DNA from: Acetobacteraceae bacterium
GTDB taxonomy: Bacteria > Pseudomonadota > Alphaproteobacteria > Acetobacterales > Acetobacteraceae
Direction: 5' to 3'
Assembly (NCBI GenBank): GCA_020848935.1
Contig: JADLHF010000080.1
Span: forward strand, 1 to 57,084
DNA: 57,084 nucleotides
The position numbers and the translations under genes were made by a program. The notes beneath the pieces are model-generated. The model saw only the letters and a program-made list of their open reading frames with translations. It was not told the origin of the DNA and searched no databases. This document shows positions 18,657 to 27,517 of this stretch, in pieces (the stretch's first letter is position 1; each line of letters opens with the position of its first letter).

Positions 18657-19708
18657 CCTATCTCCCAAAGCCCAAGCTGGCCCATCCCGACCTGCCGAAG
18701 AACGCGCTCGGCTTCACGCGGCGCGACTACGAGGGGCCGATTTCAACCCTGTGCGCCGGCTGCGGGCATGATTCGATCTCGGCGGCGATCGTGCGCGCCT
18801 GCTTCGAGCTGGATCTGCCGCCGCACCGCATTGCCAAGCTGTCGGGGATCGGCTGCTCGTCGAAGACCCCGACCTATTTCCTGGGCAATTCGCACGGCTT
18901 CAACTCGGTGCATGGGCGGATGCCCAGCGTGCTGACCGGGGCCAACCTGGCCAATCGCGAGCTGCTCTATCTCGGCGTGTCCGGCGACGGCGACAGCGCC
19001 TCGATCGGCTTCGGGCAGTTCTCGCACTCGATGCGCCGCGGCGTGAACATGACGTACATCGTCGAGAACAACGGCGTGTACGGGCTGACCAAGGGCCAGT
19101 TTTCGGCCACCGCCGATCGCGGGGCGAAGAACAAGCGCGGGGTGGCGAACCTGGACGAGGCGATCGACATGGTCAGCATCGCCATCCAGCTCGGCGCCAC
19201 CTATGTCGCGCGCAGCTTCTCGGGCGACAAGGACCAGCTGGTGCCGCTGATCAAGGGCGCGATGCAGCACACCGGGGCGGCGTTCATCGACTGCATCTCG
19301 CCCTGCGTGGCGTTCAACAACCACGACGGCAGCACCAAGAGCTTCGACTATGTGCGCGAGCACAACGAGGCGGTGAACTTCCTGGACGTGATCACCGGGC
19401 GCGACGAGATCACGGTGGATTATGCGCCGGGGACCACCGAGGTGGTGCGCCAGCACAATGGCAGCCTGCTGAAGCTGCGCAAGCTGGCCGACGACTACGA
19501 GGTGACCGACCGGGTGGCGGCGATGGACTTCCTGGAGGTCCGCAAGGCGCGCGGCGAGATCGTCACCGGCCTGCTGTATGTCGACCCCGACGCCGAGGAC
19601 ATGCACGGCTACATGCAAACCCATGACACGCCGTTCAATGCCATGGGCGATGACGAGCTGGTGCCCGGGGCGGCGGTGCTGGCCAAGCTGAACGCATCGC
19701 TGCGCTAG
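18653..19708 (+). CDS. korB: 2-oxoacid:acceptor (ferredoxin) oxidoreductase, beta subunit (TPP-binding)
   Basis: A 351-residue thiamine diphosphate subunit. The cluster-binding start is CAGCGHDSI (about residue 33) with GIGCSSKTP, the TPP/Mg motif is GDGDSASIGFGQF (about 110-122) closed by ENNGVYGLTKGQ (about 138-149), and a later conserved cysteine lies in DCISPCVAFN. This matches KorB/VorB proteins, with a somewhat longer C-terminus. It completes the three-gene operon with the GltD-like/ferredoxin gene and the gamma-alpha subunit; starts and stops overlap by ATGA. An indolepyruvate role is less likely because the architecture differs from IorA. Confidence 0.9.
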   Translation: MTYLPKPKLAHPDLPKNALGFTRRDYEGPISTLCAGCGHDSISAAIVRACFELDLPPHRIAKLSGIGCSSKTPTYFLGNSHGFNSVHGRMPSVLTGANLANRELLYLGVSGDGDSASIGFGQFSHSMRRGVNMTYIVENNGVYGLTKGQFSATADRGAKNKRGVANLDEAIDMVSIAIQLGATYVARSFSGDKDQLVPLIKGAMQHTGAAFIDCISPCVAFNNHDGSTKSFDYVREHNEAVNFLDVITGRDEITVDYAPGTTEVVRQHNGSLLKLRKLADDYEVTDRVAAMDFLEVRKARGEIVTGLLYVDPDAEDMHGYMQTHDTPFNAMGDDELVPGAAVLAKLNASLR

Positions 19709-19762
19709 ACGCCCTGGCGCGGCTGCGGGTGGGGACCGCCCTGTTGGCGCGAGGGGGGCGGG

Positions 19763-21019
19763 GTGCTGTCGCTGTTTGACCTGGTGACGCTGCTGCTCGG
19801 GCTGTCGGCGCTGCTCGGCTGGGTCAATTTCCGCTTCATCGGGCTGCCGAGTTCGATCGGCATGCTGGTGATGGGCCTGGTCGCCTCGCTGCTGCTGGTG
19901 GCGGTGGATTTGGCCGCACCCAGCGAGCCGCTGCATCGCCAGGTCGCCGCCGCAGTCGCCACGATCGATTTCGCCGAAGCGGTGATGGACGGCATGCTGG
20001 CCTTCCTGCTGTTTGCCGGCGCGCTGCACCTGGACTTCAGCGCCCTGCGCGGGCGGGCATGGCCGGTGGCGGTGATGGCGACGGCCGGGGTGGTGATTTC
20101 CACCGCGGTGATCGGCGTGGGCATCTGGCAGCTTTCGGGATTCGTTGGCGTTCCCATCGCCCTGCCATGGGCGCTGGTGTTCGGGGCGCTGGTCAGCCCG
20201 ACCGACCCCGTTGCGGTTCTGGGCATCCTGGCCGCGGTGCGCGTTCCCAAGGCCCTTGAAACCGATATGAAGGGCGAGTCGCTGTTCAACGACGGCGTTG
20301 GCGTGGTGGTGTTCAGCCTGCTGCTCGGCGTGGCGGTGGGCGCCCAGACCGGTGTGGCCGAGGTGGCCAGCCTGTTCGTGCACGAGGCGGTCGGCGGCGT
20401 GGTGGTGGGCTTGGTGATGGGCACCATCGTGGTGCAGATGACGCGCCAGGTGGACGACTACGCGCTGGAGGTGATGCTGTCCGTGGCACTCGCCGCCGGC
20501 ACCTATGCGCTGGGACGGGCGTTGCACACGAGCGGGCCGATCGCGGTGGTGGTGGCCGGCCTGTTGCTGGGAAACCGCGGTGCCCGTGTCGGCATGAGCG
20601 CAAGCACGCGGCGCCATGTGTTCAGCTTCTGGGATGTGGTGGACTATGCGCTGAACGCGCTGCTGTTCCTGCTGATCGGGCTGGAGGTACTGGTGCTGCG
20701 CGTCGATGCCGGCTTTGCCTGGCTGGGTGCCATCGCCGTGGTGCTGGCACTGGCCGGCCGCGCGGCGGCGGTGGGGATATCGGTCACGCTGGTGCGCCGC
20801 TGGGTGGACATGGTGCCGGGAACCATCGCCGTGCTGACCTGGGGCGGGTTGCGCGGCGGCATCTCGATCGCGCTGGTGCTGTCGCTGCCGGAAGTGGCGG
20901 AGAAACCGGCGCTGCTGGCGGCGACCTATGCGGTGGCGTTGTTCACCCTGCTGGTGCAGGGCTCCACGCTGGGGTGGGTGGCGCGACGGGTCACGCGGCC
21001 GGCGGCTGCGGGCGGCTGA
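19763..21019 (+). CDS. Na+/H+ antiporter, CPA1 (NhaP) family
   Basis: A 418-residue inner-membrane cation/proton antiporter with about twelve hydrophobic segments. The ion-binding signature SPTDPVAVLG (about residues 145-154) and ESLFNDGVGVVVF (about 172-184) identify the CPA1 branch. It helps keep internal pH and sodium. The start is a GTG at 19763; the gene follows korB by 54 bp in the same direction and may be read with it. Its 3' end overlaps the 3' end of the convergent truncated haemoglobin gene by 29 bp. Confidence 0.9.
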   Translation: MLSLFDLVTLLLGLSALLGWVNFRFIGLPSSIGMLVMGLVASLLLVAVDLAAPSEPLHRQVAAAVATIDFAEAVMDGMLAFLLFAGALHLDFSALRGRAWPVAVMATAGVVISTAVIGVGIWQLSGFVGVPIALPWALVFGALVSPTDPVAVLGILAAVRVPKALETDMKGESLFNDGVGVVVFSLLLGVAVGAQTGVAEVASLFVHEAVGGVVVGLVMGTIVVQMTRQVDDYALEVMLSVALAAGTYALGRALHTSGPIAVVVAGLLLGNRGARVGMSASTRRHVFSFWDVVDYALNALLFLLIGLEVLVLRVDAGFAWLGAIAVVLALAGRAAAVGISVTLVRRWVDMVPGTIAVLTWGGLRGGISIALVLSLPEVAEKPALLAATYAVALFTLLVQGSTLGWVARRVTRPAAAGG

Positions 21020-21452
21020 TGCCGGTTCGGCGCGGCGGCAGCGCCATCGGGATCAGGCCCATTTGCAGGCTGCGGGCGATGCGGTGGGCGCGCTCCAGCA
21101 TGTGCTCGGCGCCTTCAGGGCTCAGGTGTTCGCGGGCGACCTGTTCGAACAGGGCCAGCCAGCGGGCGAAATGCGCCGGGGTGAGGGCGAGATGGGCATG
21201 GGCCTGCATCGGCTGGCCGTGATAGCCGCCGGTCATGAGCGCCACGGCGCACCAGAAGCGGGTGATCGCGGCGATGTGGTGTTCCCAGTCGGCGACGGTG
21301 GCGAAGGCGGGACCGAGCAGGGGGTCCTGGCGCGCCGCGCCGTAGAACACCCGCAGGAAGGCCTCGATGATGGCCGGCGTGAGTCCGGTGCGTTCGGACA
21401 TTTCCTGGCTCAGGGCGGCGCGGCGGCTGTCTTCGGGCGTGGGGGCGATCAT
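20991..21452 (-). CDS. Group III truncated haemoglobin
   Basis: A 153-residue 2-on-2 globin. Group III features seen are the LLGPAF and WEHHIAAITRFW stretch, MTGGYHGQPMQAHAHL (with the likely proximal histidine in the HAHL part), and HFARWLALFEQV. Such globins bind oxygen, NO or peroxide-related ligands in the cytoplasm; exact role unknown. The ATG at 21450-21452 is preferred over an upstream TTG-type extension because it leaves the palindromic operator outside the coding region. It lies alone on the minus strand between the antiporter and ABC genes. Confidence 0.88.
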   Translation of the reverse strand: MIAPTPEDSRRAALSQEMSERTGLTPAIIEAFLRVFYGAARQDPLLGPAFATVADWEHHIAAITRFWCAVALMTGGYHGQPMQAHAHLALTPAHFARWLALFEQVAREHLSPEGAEHMLERAHRIARSLQMGLIPMALPPRRTGISRPQPPAA

Positions 21453-21468
21453 GGGTGAGAGAATCCCA

Positions 21469-21493
21469 TGACAATATGGTATTGTCAATACCA
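21469..21493. promoter_or_regulatory. Overlapping palindromes upstream of the truncated haemoglobin
   Basis: TGACAATA-TGG-TATTGTCA (21469-21487, perfect 8-bp arms) overlaps TGGTATTG-T-CAATACCA (21477-21493, perfect 8-bp arms). On the minus strand the dyad contains TTGACA, a possible -35 element about 40 bp before the globin start codon. The layout is that of a dimeric repressor site over a promoter, for example an Rrf2-class NO or redox sensor, but the motif does not match the NsrR consensus I know. Confidence 0.6.
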
Positions 21494-21504
21494 CTATGGC
21501 ATGG

Positions 21505-22167
21505 CTACCCGGTGCGCAATGCCCGGTTCTCCAGCCGGCTGAGCAGGCGGACCAGCGGCCAGAGCAGGGCGAAATAGATGATCGCCGCGGCCACGATCGG
21601 GGTTGGGTTGTAGGTCAGGCTCTGCGCCTGGCGCGCCTGGAACAGCAGTTCCGGCATGGCGACCACGCTGCCCAGGGCGGTGAGCTTCACCACTTCCAGC
21701 GTGTTGGACATCAGGTCCGGCAGCACGTTGCGCACCGCCTGCGGCAGCACCACGAAGGCCATCGTCTGGCCGCGGGTGAGCCCGGTGCTGCGGGCCGCCT
21801 CGCTCTGTCCGGTCGGCACGCTGTCGATGCCGGCGCGCAGGATCTCGCCGTAATAGGCGCCGGTGTTGAGGAAGAAGGCGATCGCGACGCAGCCGAAGCC
21901 GCCCAGCTCGATGCCGGCGAAGGGCAGGCCGGCATACAGGAAGATCAGCAGCACCAGCGGCGGGAAGGCGCGGAAGAAATCCACCCAGGCCATCAGCGGC
22001 CAGCGCACCCAGCGCGAGCGGCTGCGCGCCAGCAGCGCCAGCACCAGGCCGCCGAGCAGCCCCAGCGGCACCACCGTGGCGGACAGCAGCAGCGTGTTGC
22101 CCAGCCCGGCCAGCAGGATCGGCCAGGCGGCGCGCATGATCGCGATGTTGAAGAAGGTGTCGAGCAT
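21505..22167 (-). CDS. Polar amino-acid ABC transporter permease (second)
   Basis: A 220-residue HisM/GltK-type permease with about five transmembrane segments. The EAA loop reads GQSEAARSTGLTRGQTMAFVVLPQAVRN and matches the ATPase-contact consensus. It imports a polar amino acid with the partner permease, ATPase and binding protein encoded upstream. Its ATG overlaps the stop of the other permease by one base (TGATG). It is the last gene of the operon. Confidence 0.9.
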   Translation of the reverse strand: MLDTFFNIAIMRAAWPILLAGLGNTLLLSATVVPLGLLGGLVLALLARSRSRWVRWPLMAWVDFFRAFPPLVLLIFLYAGLPFAGIELGGFGCVAIAFFLNTGAYYGEILRAGIDSVPTGQSEAARSTGLTRGQTMAFVVLPQAVRNVLPDLMSNTLEVVKLTALGSVVAMPELLFQARQAQSLTYNPTPIVAAAIIYFALLWPLVRLLSRLENRALRTG

Positions 22168-22847
22168 CACCGCTTCCACGCGAAACGGGTTTCCACCCAG
22201 CGGCCGGCCACCACCACCGGGATGAACAGCACCAGGTAAGCGGCGGCGCCGAGCATCAGCGGCGAGGGGTTGTAGCTGTTGGACACTGCGGAGGAGGCCT
22301 GGCCGAGGATTTCGCTGACGGCGACCACCGAGCCCAGGGCGGTGCCCTTGGTGATGGCGATGGTGCGGCTGGTCAGCGGCGGGATGGTCAGGCGCAGGGC
22401 CTGTGGCATGACGACGCCGAGCAGGGTCTGGATGAAGGACAGCCCGGTGGAGCGCGCGGCCTCCCACTGGCCGCGCGGCACTGCGGTGATGCCGGCCCAG
22501 AAGATTTCCTCGGAGAACGCCATCAGCACCAGGGCCAGCGCCAGCCAGGTGGAGACGAAGCCCGAGGGCACGATATCGACGCTCGGCAGGCCGAAATAGA
22601 TCAGCACGATGATCACCAGCGGCGGCAGGGCGCGCAGCACGTCGACCACGAAGATCAGCAGCCAGTTGAACACCCTGATGCCCAATGCCCGCAGCAAAGC
22701 CAGCGCCAGCCCGGCGGCGATGCCGCTGATCACCACCAGCACGGCCAGTTCGACCGTGACGACCATGCCGTAAAGAATATCCGGCCAATACTTCGCCATC
22801 ACCCGGGCGTTGAAAAAGGTATCGAGAAACCGCTCCCACCCGGTCAT
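22167..22847 (-). CDS. Polar amino-acid ABC transporter permease (first)
   Basis: A 226-residue HisQ/GltJ-type permease, paralogous to the following one (GQWEAARSTGLSFIQTLLGVVMPQALR is its EAA loop, split by membrane segments on both sides). The ATG at 22845-22847 (MTGWERFLDTFFN) is chosen by analogy to the family; a TTG at 22880 would add eleven residues but sits inside the intergenic palindromic repeat. The gap of 100 bp to the ATPase gene is unusually long for this operon and is filled by that repeat. Confidence 0.88.
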   Translation of the reverse strand: MTGWERFLDTFFNARVMAKYWPDILYGMVVTVELAVLVVISGIAAGLALALLRALGIRVFNWLLIFVVDVLRALPPLVIIVLIYFGLPSVDIVPSGFVSTWLALALVLMAFSEEIFWAGITAVPRGQWEAARSTGLSFIQTLLGVVMPQALRLTIPPLTSRTIAITKGTALGSVVAVSEILGQASSAVSNSYNPSPLMLGAAAYLVLFIPVVVAGRWVETRFAWKR

Positions 22848-22879
22848 CGGCTTTGGCCAGTGAGCCGAGAAAGTGAACA

Positions 22880-22920
22880 AAAGTTTTTGCTTCTTTTTTC
22901 AAAAAGAAGCTCTTTCTTGA
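22880..22920. repeat. AT-rich palindromic intergenic repeat, copy A
   Basis: GCTTCTTTTT-TC-AAAAAGAAGC (22889-22910, perfect 10-bp arms) within an A/T-rich 41-bp stretch in otherwise 70 percent GC DNA. It lies between the ATPase and permease genes of the ABC operon. Related sequence occurs near 34185-34300 and 40820-40955. Function unknown; no U-tract follows the stem on the transcribed (minus) strand, so it is not a textbook terminator. Confidence 0.75.
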
Positions 22921-22947
22921 ATCCTTTCTCAAATGCAGGCCACATGG

Positions 22948-23715
22948 CTAGTGCCGTTGGATCTGGCTGATGAAGGCTTGGGTGCGCGCCTGTTGCGGGG
23001 CGGCGAAGATGGCCGCCGGCGGGCCTTGTTCGACGATCAGGCCGTCATCCATGAACACCACGCGGTCGGCGGCGGCGCGGGCGAAGCCCATCTCGTGGCT
23101 GACCACCACCATGGTCATGCCGCTTTCGCGCAGTTCGCGCATCACCGCAAGCACGCTGCCGACCAGTTCCGGGTCCAGGGAGCTGGTGGGCTCATCGAAC
23201 AGCATGACGCGGGGTTCCAGGGCGATGGCCCGCGCGATGGCGACGCGCTGCGCCTGGCCGCCGGAGAGCTGGCCCGGCGTGTGGCCGGCGCGGTCGCGCA
23301 GGCCGACCCGGTCGAGTGCCGCGAGGCCCAGCGCCTCGGCCTCGTCGCGCGGCTTTTGCGCCACCTTGCGCAGCGCCAGGGTGACGTTGCCCAGCGCGGT
23401 CATGTGGGGATAGAGGTTGAACGACTGGAACACCATGCCGATGCGCTGGCGGGCGCGGTTGATGTCCGTCCGGCGGTCCAGCATGTCGATCCCGTCCACC
23501 ATCACGCTGCCCGCGGACGGCTCCTCGAGCCGGTTGAGGCAGCGCAGCAGGGTGGATTTGCCGGAGCCGGAGGGGCCGATCACGAACACCAGCTCGCGCT
23601 CGGCCACCAGCAGATCGACGCCCTTGAGCACGTGCAGGGCGCCGAAATGCTTGTGGATTCCCCTGGCTTCGACGATGAGCGGGGCTTCGACGATCAAGGG
23701 GGCCTCGGCGCTCAC
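22948..23715 (-). CDS. Polar amino-acid ABC transporter ATP-binding protein
   Basis: A 255-residue GlnQ/HisP-type ATPase. Walker A is GPSGSGKST (about residue 44), the Q-loop region [12 protein letters not shown], the signature [14 protein letters not shown] (about 148), Walker [15 protein letters not shown] and the switch VVVSHEMGF. Energises amino-acid import. The GTG at 23713-23715 is the only reasonable start. The N-terminus has a doubled [12 protein letters not shown] peptide encoded by an imperfect 18-bp direct repeat, absent from ordinary family members. It starts 10 bp after the binding-protein gene. Confidence 0.92.
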   Translation of the reverse strand: MSAEAPLIVEAPLIVEARGIHKHFGALHVLKGVDLLVAERELVFVIGPSGSGKSTLLRCLNRLEEPSAGSVMVDGIDMLDRRTDINRARQRIGMVFQSFNLYPHMTALGNVTLALRKVAQKPRDEAEALGLAALDRVGLRDRAGHTPGQLSGGQAQRVAIARAIALEPRVMLFDEPTSSLDPELVGSVLAVMRELRESGMTMVVVSHEMGFARAAADRVVFMDDGLIVEQGPPAAIFAAPQQARTQAFISQIQRH

Positions 23716-23725
23716 GCGGAGGGGT

Positions 23726-24583
23726 TCAGCCGCATTTCAGCGCGTGCGGGGTGGGGTCGTAGCCCGGCATGCCCGGCACGCCGTAGCCCGGGGTGACCAC
23801 CCGCTCCAGCGCGTCGGCGGGGGGGGCCACGCCGAACCACTTCTCCGACATCTTGGCGATGGTGCCGTCCAGCTTCATGCAGCTCATCACGTCCTGCATC
23901 TGGTTGCGCAGGGCGACGCTGTCCTTGCGGAACGGCGCTGCCCAGTGCGCGCGCGTCTGGGTGAGTTCCAGGTCGGCGACGAATTGCGGGTTCTTGCTGG
24001 CGGCGTAGCGGACCACCGTGTTGCCGGCGAGCGTGGCATAGGCGCGGCCGGACAGCACCGCCTGGATGGCGTCGGGCTGGGTGTCGTACACTTGGATGGT
24101 GACGCCGTGCTTTTCGCCCTCGGCCTTGGCCAACAGCTCGTACGGCGTGCCCTTGTTCACCGCGACGGCTTTGCCTTTCAGGTCGGCCCAGTCCTTGATC
24201 GGCGCGGAACCTTTCTTGATGCCGAGTTGGAACGAGGTCCACAGGTAGCCGGCGGTGAACAGCATGTTCTCGGCCCGCTCCTTGGTCACCGTGGTGGGGG
24301 CGGCGATGAAGTCGTAGCGCCCGGCCTGCAGGCCGGGGATCAGGCCGGAGAAGCTGGTGCTGTCGATGGTGATGCCACGCCCCATGCGGCGCGCGACCTC
24401 GGTGAACAGGTCGATCTGGAAGCCTTCGACACCACCGCCCAGCTTGGCCATGGCGTGCGGGGCGAAGGTGCCGTCCACGCCGGTGCGCAGCGGCGGCAGC
24501 GCGGATTGCGCCTGGGCGGGAAGGGTGGCAAGGCCTGCGGCCAGCACGAGGGCGGCCGCCACGAAGCTGCGGCGATACGGCAT
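23726..24583 (-). CDS. Amino-acid ABC transporter substrate-binding protein
   Basis: A 285-residue family 3 solute-binding protein with a signal peptide ([16 protein letters not shown] then PAQAQS). The mature part shows the usual elements: [51 protein letters not shown] and [13 protein letters not shown]. It delivers a polar or aromatic amino acid to the ABC importer encoded directly downstream. The specificity cannot be assigned. It is the first gene of a four-gene minus-strand operon and is divergent from the surface glycan genes. Confidence 0.9.
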   Translation of the reverse strand: MPYRRSFVAAALVLAAGLATLPAQAQSALPPLRTGVDGTFAPHAMAKLGGGVEGFQIDLFTEVARRMGRGITIDSTSFSGLIPGLQAGRYDFIAAPTTVTKERAENMLFTAGYLWTSFQLGIKKGSAPIKDWADLKGKAVAVNKGTPYELLAKAEGEKHGVTIQVYDTQPDAIQAVLSGRAYATLAGNTVVRYAASKNPQFVADLELTQTRAHWAAPFRKDSVALRNQMQDVMSCMKLDGTIAKMSEKWFGVAPPADALERVVTPGYGVPGMPGYDPTPHALKCG

Positions 24584-24754
24584 GACAAGGCTCCCTGTAT
24601 CGTTGTTGGTGGCGCAGCATGCCGCGCGCGCCGCGGAGCGACAAGCGCCGTGCTGTGCTGCGGTGCGGCGTTGGCGGTTTGGTGGCGGGCGGGCGTTGAC
24701 AGCGGCGGCCGCGACGCTGCAATGGCGGCGCGCCGGAGCAAGGAGCCGTCCGCC

Positions 24755-26083
24755 GTGATGCGACTCGCTACCCCCCGCCCACATGCAGGTGCTTACCGCC
24801 CGGCATTGGCGGGCATCGACCTGGGGATAGCCGGAATCCTGGCGGTCGCCGTGCTGGGTGGCTATGCCGGTTTCGCGCTGCGCCTGGCGCGCGGGCGGTA
24901 CATGGAGTTCTACAACCTCGCCTTCGATTTCGATCCGCCGCGCTATGTCGGGCTGCTGGCGCTGGCGGAGTATGAGCGCGGCAACGTCAAGCACCCGCTG
25001 GTGCTGCTGTTGCGCCCGCTGGCCTGGCCGCTGCTGGAGGCGGGCTTCGACGCCAAGGCGGCGTCCGGGCTGGTGATGGCCGGGTTCGGCGCGGCGACGG
25101 TGGCGGTGGTGTTCCTGTTCCTGCGCCGCCTGGCGGTGGCGCGGGCCCCGGCGGTGGCGCTGGCGGCGCTGTTCGCCGTGTCGGGCTGCCAGATGTTCAC
25201 CGCCATCATCCCCGAGGCATACGGCCCCGCCGCGTTCGGCATCGCCTGCGTCTGGCTGCTGGCGGCCTGGCGGCTGGAAGACCTGCGCCGCGGCCGGGTG
25301 CTGCGCTTTGCCGTGGCCGTGTTCAGCTACGGCATCACCACCACCAACCTGATGCAGCCGCTGCTGGCCGAGGCACTGGCATGGCTGCGCAACAAGGGGC
25401 TGACGGGGCGCGGCCTGCGCGGGGTGGTGGGGCCGCTGTTACGCTATGGCATCGTCGTGGCGGTGCTGTGCGCGGGGCTGACCGCCATCGTCTGGTTCGA
25501 CGTGCTGCGCGGCTTCCTCGCCGACCCGGTGGCGGTGGCCAAGGAGGTGTACTGGCAGCGCACCAAGGGCGATCGGGTGGGTCTGGTCGATGTGGTGCTG
25601 CGGTTGGCCGGCTATGGCGTGGTGTCGCCGGAATTCTCCATCGTGCGGCTGCCGGAGGGCATCGCCATGCTGGATTTCCGGGCCCCGCGGTTCGGCCCGC
25701 TGGCGGCCGCGGCCAGTGTGCTGTGGCATCTGTTCTGGCTGGCGGGCGCCGCGGCGATGCTGCTGCGGCCGGCCACGCGCTGGATCGGCGCGGGGCTGGC
25801 GGCCGCGCTGGTGCTGAACATCGTCTTCCACCTCGATTTCCAGTATCGCGGCAGCCTGTATCTGTACGCGGCGCACACGCATTTCCTGGTGTTCGCCCTT
25901 GGCGCCGGGCTGGCCCCCGCGCTGCGCCCGGGCAGCACGGCGGCGCGGCTGTACCTGGCTGCGGTGGTGCTGCTGGTGGGACTGGTCGGCGCGGTGAATT
26001 TCGACCGCGTGCGCGGCTTTACCGCGGCGTTCGACACGGTCGAGGTGGACTGCCAGGCGCCGTGCACGGAGCCGTCGCGGTGA
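24755..26083 (+). CDS. Polytopic membrane protein, glycosyltransferase-like (GT-C type suspected)
   Basis: A 442-residue protein with about ten hydrophobic segments and short charged loops (MEFYNLAFDFDPPRYVGLL after helix 1, NVVFH/FHLDFQYRGSLY near the end). Layout resembles lipid-linked sugar transferases of the GT-C fold, but no diagnostic catalytic motif is certain. GTG 24755 is preferred because AAGGAG lies 9 bp upstream; ATG 24758 and ATG 24722 are alternatives. Its stop overlaps the HAD-UbiA gene start (GTGA), so the two are coupled, which supports a joint role in polyprenyl-linked sugar chemistry. Confidence 0.7.
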   Translation: MMRLATPRPHAGAYRPALAGIDLGIAGILAVAVLGGYAGFALRLARGRYMEFYNLAFDFDPPRYVGLLALAEYERGNVKHPLVLLLRPLAWPLLEAGFDAKAASGLVMAGFGAATVAVVFLFLRRLAVARAPAVALAALFAVSGCQMFTAIIPEAYGPAAFGIACVWLLAAWRLEDLRRGRVLRFAVAVFSYGITTTNLMQPLLAEALAWLRNKGLTGRGLRGVVGPLLRYGIVVAVLCAGLTAIVWFDVLRGFLADPVAVAKEVYWQRTKGDRVGLVDVVLRLAGYGVVSPEFSIVRLPEGIAMLDFRAPRFGPLAAAASVLWHLFWLAGAAAMLLRPATRWIGAGLAAALVLNIVFHLDFQYRGSLYLYAAHTHFLVFALGAGLAPALRPGSTAARLYLAAVVLLVGLVGAVNFDRVRGFTAAFDTVEVDCQAPCTEPSR

Positions 26084-27513
26084 CCGCGCAGCAAGGCGCG
26101 CTGCTGCCGCTGTGCGTCGATCTCGACGGCACGCTGGTGCGCACCGATACCTTGGTGGAGGGCCTGTTGGCCCTGGCGGGCGGGCTACGTTTCGCGGCGC
26201 TGCTGGGCGCGTTCGCCCGCGGGCGCGCGGCGCTGAAGGCCGATGTCGCCGCCCTGGCGCCGCCGGATCCCGCGCTGCTGCCCTACAATGGAAAGTTGCT
26301 GGAGTACATTGCCGCCCAGCGCGCCGCCGGGCGGCACATCGTGCTGGCCACTGCGGCCAACAGCGCGGTGGCCGAGGCGGTCGCCGGCCATCTCGGGCTG
26401 TTCGACGAGGTGATCGCCTCCACCGCCACGCGCAACCTCAAGGGTCCCGCCAAGGCCGCCGCCCTGGTGGCGCGTTTCGGCCGCGGCGGCTTCGCCTATG
26501 CCGGCGACGCGCGGGCCGACCTGGCGGTGTGGGCCGAGGCGGGGGCGGCGGTGCTGGTGGATGTGGCGCCCGCCGTGGCCGCCCGCGTGGCCGTGCCGGT
26601 GGAGCGGCGGATCGCCACACGCCCGGCGCTGCTGCCGACCCTTCTGCGTGCCATGCGCCCGCACCAGTGGGTGAAGAACCTGCTGGTGTTCGTGCCGATC
26701 CTGACCGCCTACGCGCTGACCGACTGGCCCGGCTGGTGGGGTGGGCTGCGTGCCTTCGCCGCCTTCAGCGCCGCGGCCTCGGGCATCTACCTGGTCAACG
26801 ACCTGCTGGACCTCGCTGCCGATCGTGCCCACCCGAAGAAGCGGCTGCGCCCGTTCGCGGCTGGCGACGCCTCGGCAGCATCGGGGCTGGTGCTGAGCAT
26901 GGTGCTGCTGGCCCTGGCCGGCGTGCTCGCGGTCCTGGCCGGCATCTTCGTGGTGGTGGCCGCCTATGCCGCCACGTCGCTGGCCTATTCGCTGTGGCTG
27001 AAGCGCCTGCCGCTGGTCGATGTGTTCGCGCTGGCCGGGTTGTTCACCATCCGGCTGTTCGGCGGCGGCGAGGCCACCGGACATGCCTTGTCACTGTGGC
27101 TGCTGGCGTTTGCCAGCTTCCTTTTCCTCAGCCTGGCGCTGGTCAAGCGCGTGGCCGAGGCGATGGACAGCGGCCGGCGCGCCACCAGCCAGGTGGCCGG
27201 CCGCGGCTATGGCGCCGACGATGTGATGATCCTGCAACTGTTCGGCGTCTGCGCCTCGTTTGCCGCAAGCCTGGTGCTGGCGCTGTATGTCCAGGCCGAG
27301 GCGGCGAGCGGCCGCTTCGCGGCACCCGGCCTGTTGTGGGGCATCGTGCCGCTGGTGCTGCTGTGGAACTGCCGCATGTGGCTGTCCACCGCGCGCGGCT
27401 ACATGCACCATGACCCGATCCTGTATGCCGCGCGCGACCGGGTGACCTGGGCGATCGCGCTGGCGGTGGTGGCGGTGATGCTCGCCGCGCATGCCGCAGC
27501 GTGGCCGGGCTGA
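26080..27513 (+). CDS. HAD phosphatase-UbiA prenyltransferase fusion
   Basis: A 477-residue two-domain protein. Residues about 1-190 are a HAD-type phosphatase (CVDLDGTLVRTD at 12-23, ATAANS, GYAGDARADLA-like end). Residues about 192-477 are a UbiA-superfamily membrane transferase with RPHQWVKNLLVF, the metal motif NDLLDLAADRAHP (about 240-252) and AYSLWLKRLPLVDVFALA. This UbiA branch includes enzymes that put phosphoribose on polyprenyl phosphate; the fused HAD could remove the 5-phosphate. It is flanked by a GT-C-like gene (overlap) and an SMR-type flippase gene (4 bp). A role in ribose/arabinose donor synthesis is inference. Confidence 0.88.
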   Translation: MTAQQGALLPLCVDLDGTLVRTDTLVEGLLALAGGLRFAALLGAFARGRAALKADVAALAPPDPALLPYNGKLLEYIAAQRAAGRHIVLATAANSAVAEAVAGHLGLFDEVIASTATRNLKGPAKAAALVARFGRGGFAYAGDARADLAVWAEAGAAVLVDVAPAVAARVAVPVERRIATRPALLPTLLRAMRPHQWVKNLLVFVPILTAYALTDWPGWWGGLRAFAAFSAAASGIYLVNDLLDLAADRAHPKKRLRPFAAGDASAASGLVLSMVLLALAGVLAVLAGIFVVVAAYAATSLAYSLWLKRLPLVDVFALAGLFTIRLFGGGEATGHALSLWLLAFASFLFLSLALVKRVAEAMDSGRRATSQVAGRGYGADDVMILQLFGVCASFAASLVLALYVQAEAASGRFAAPGLLWGIVPLVLLWNCRMWLSTARGYMHHDPILYAARDRVTWAIALAVVAVMLAAHAAAWPG

Positions 27514-27517
27514 GGCG

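Noticed and set aside
21469-21493. FNR box at the truncated haemoglobin gene
   Set aside because: TTGAC and GTCAA half-sites are not spaced by four bases; the dyad is of another kind.
24122-24722. Extended coding start of the membrane protein gene far upstream into the binding-protein gene region
   Set aside because: The open frame there is the antisense of the amino-acid binding protein; the ribosome binding site at 24740-24745 marks the real start.
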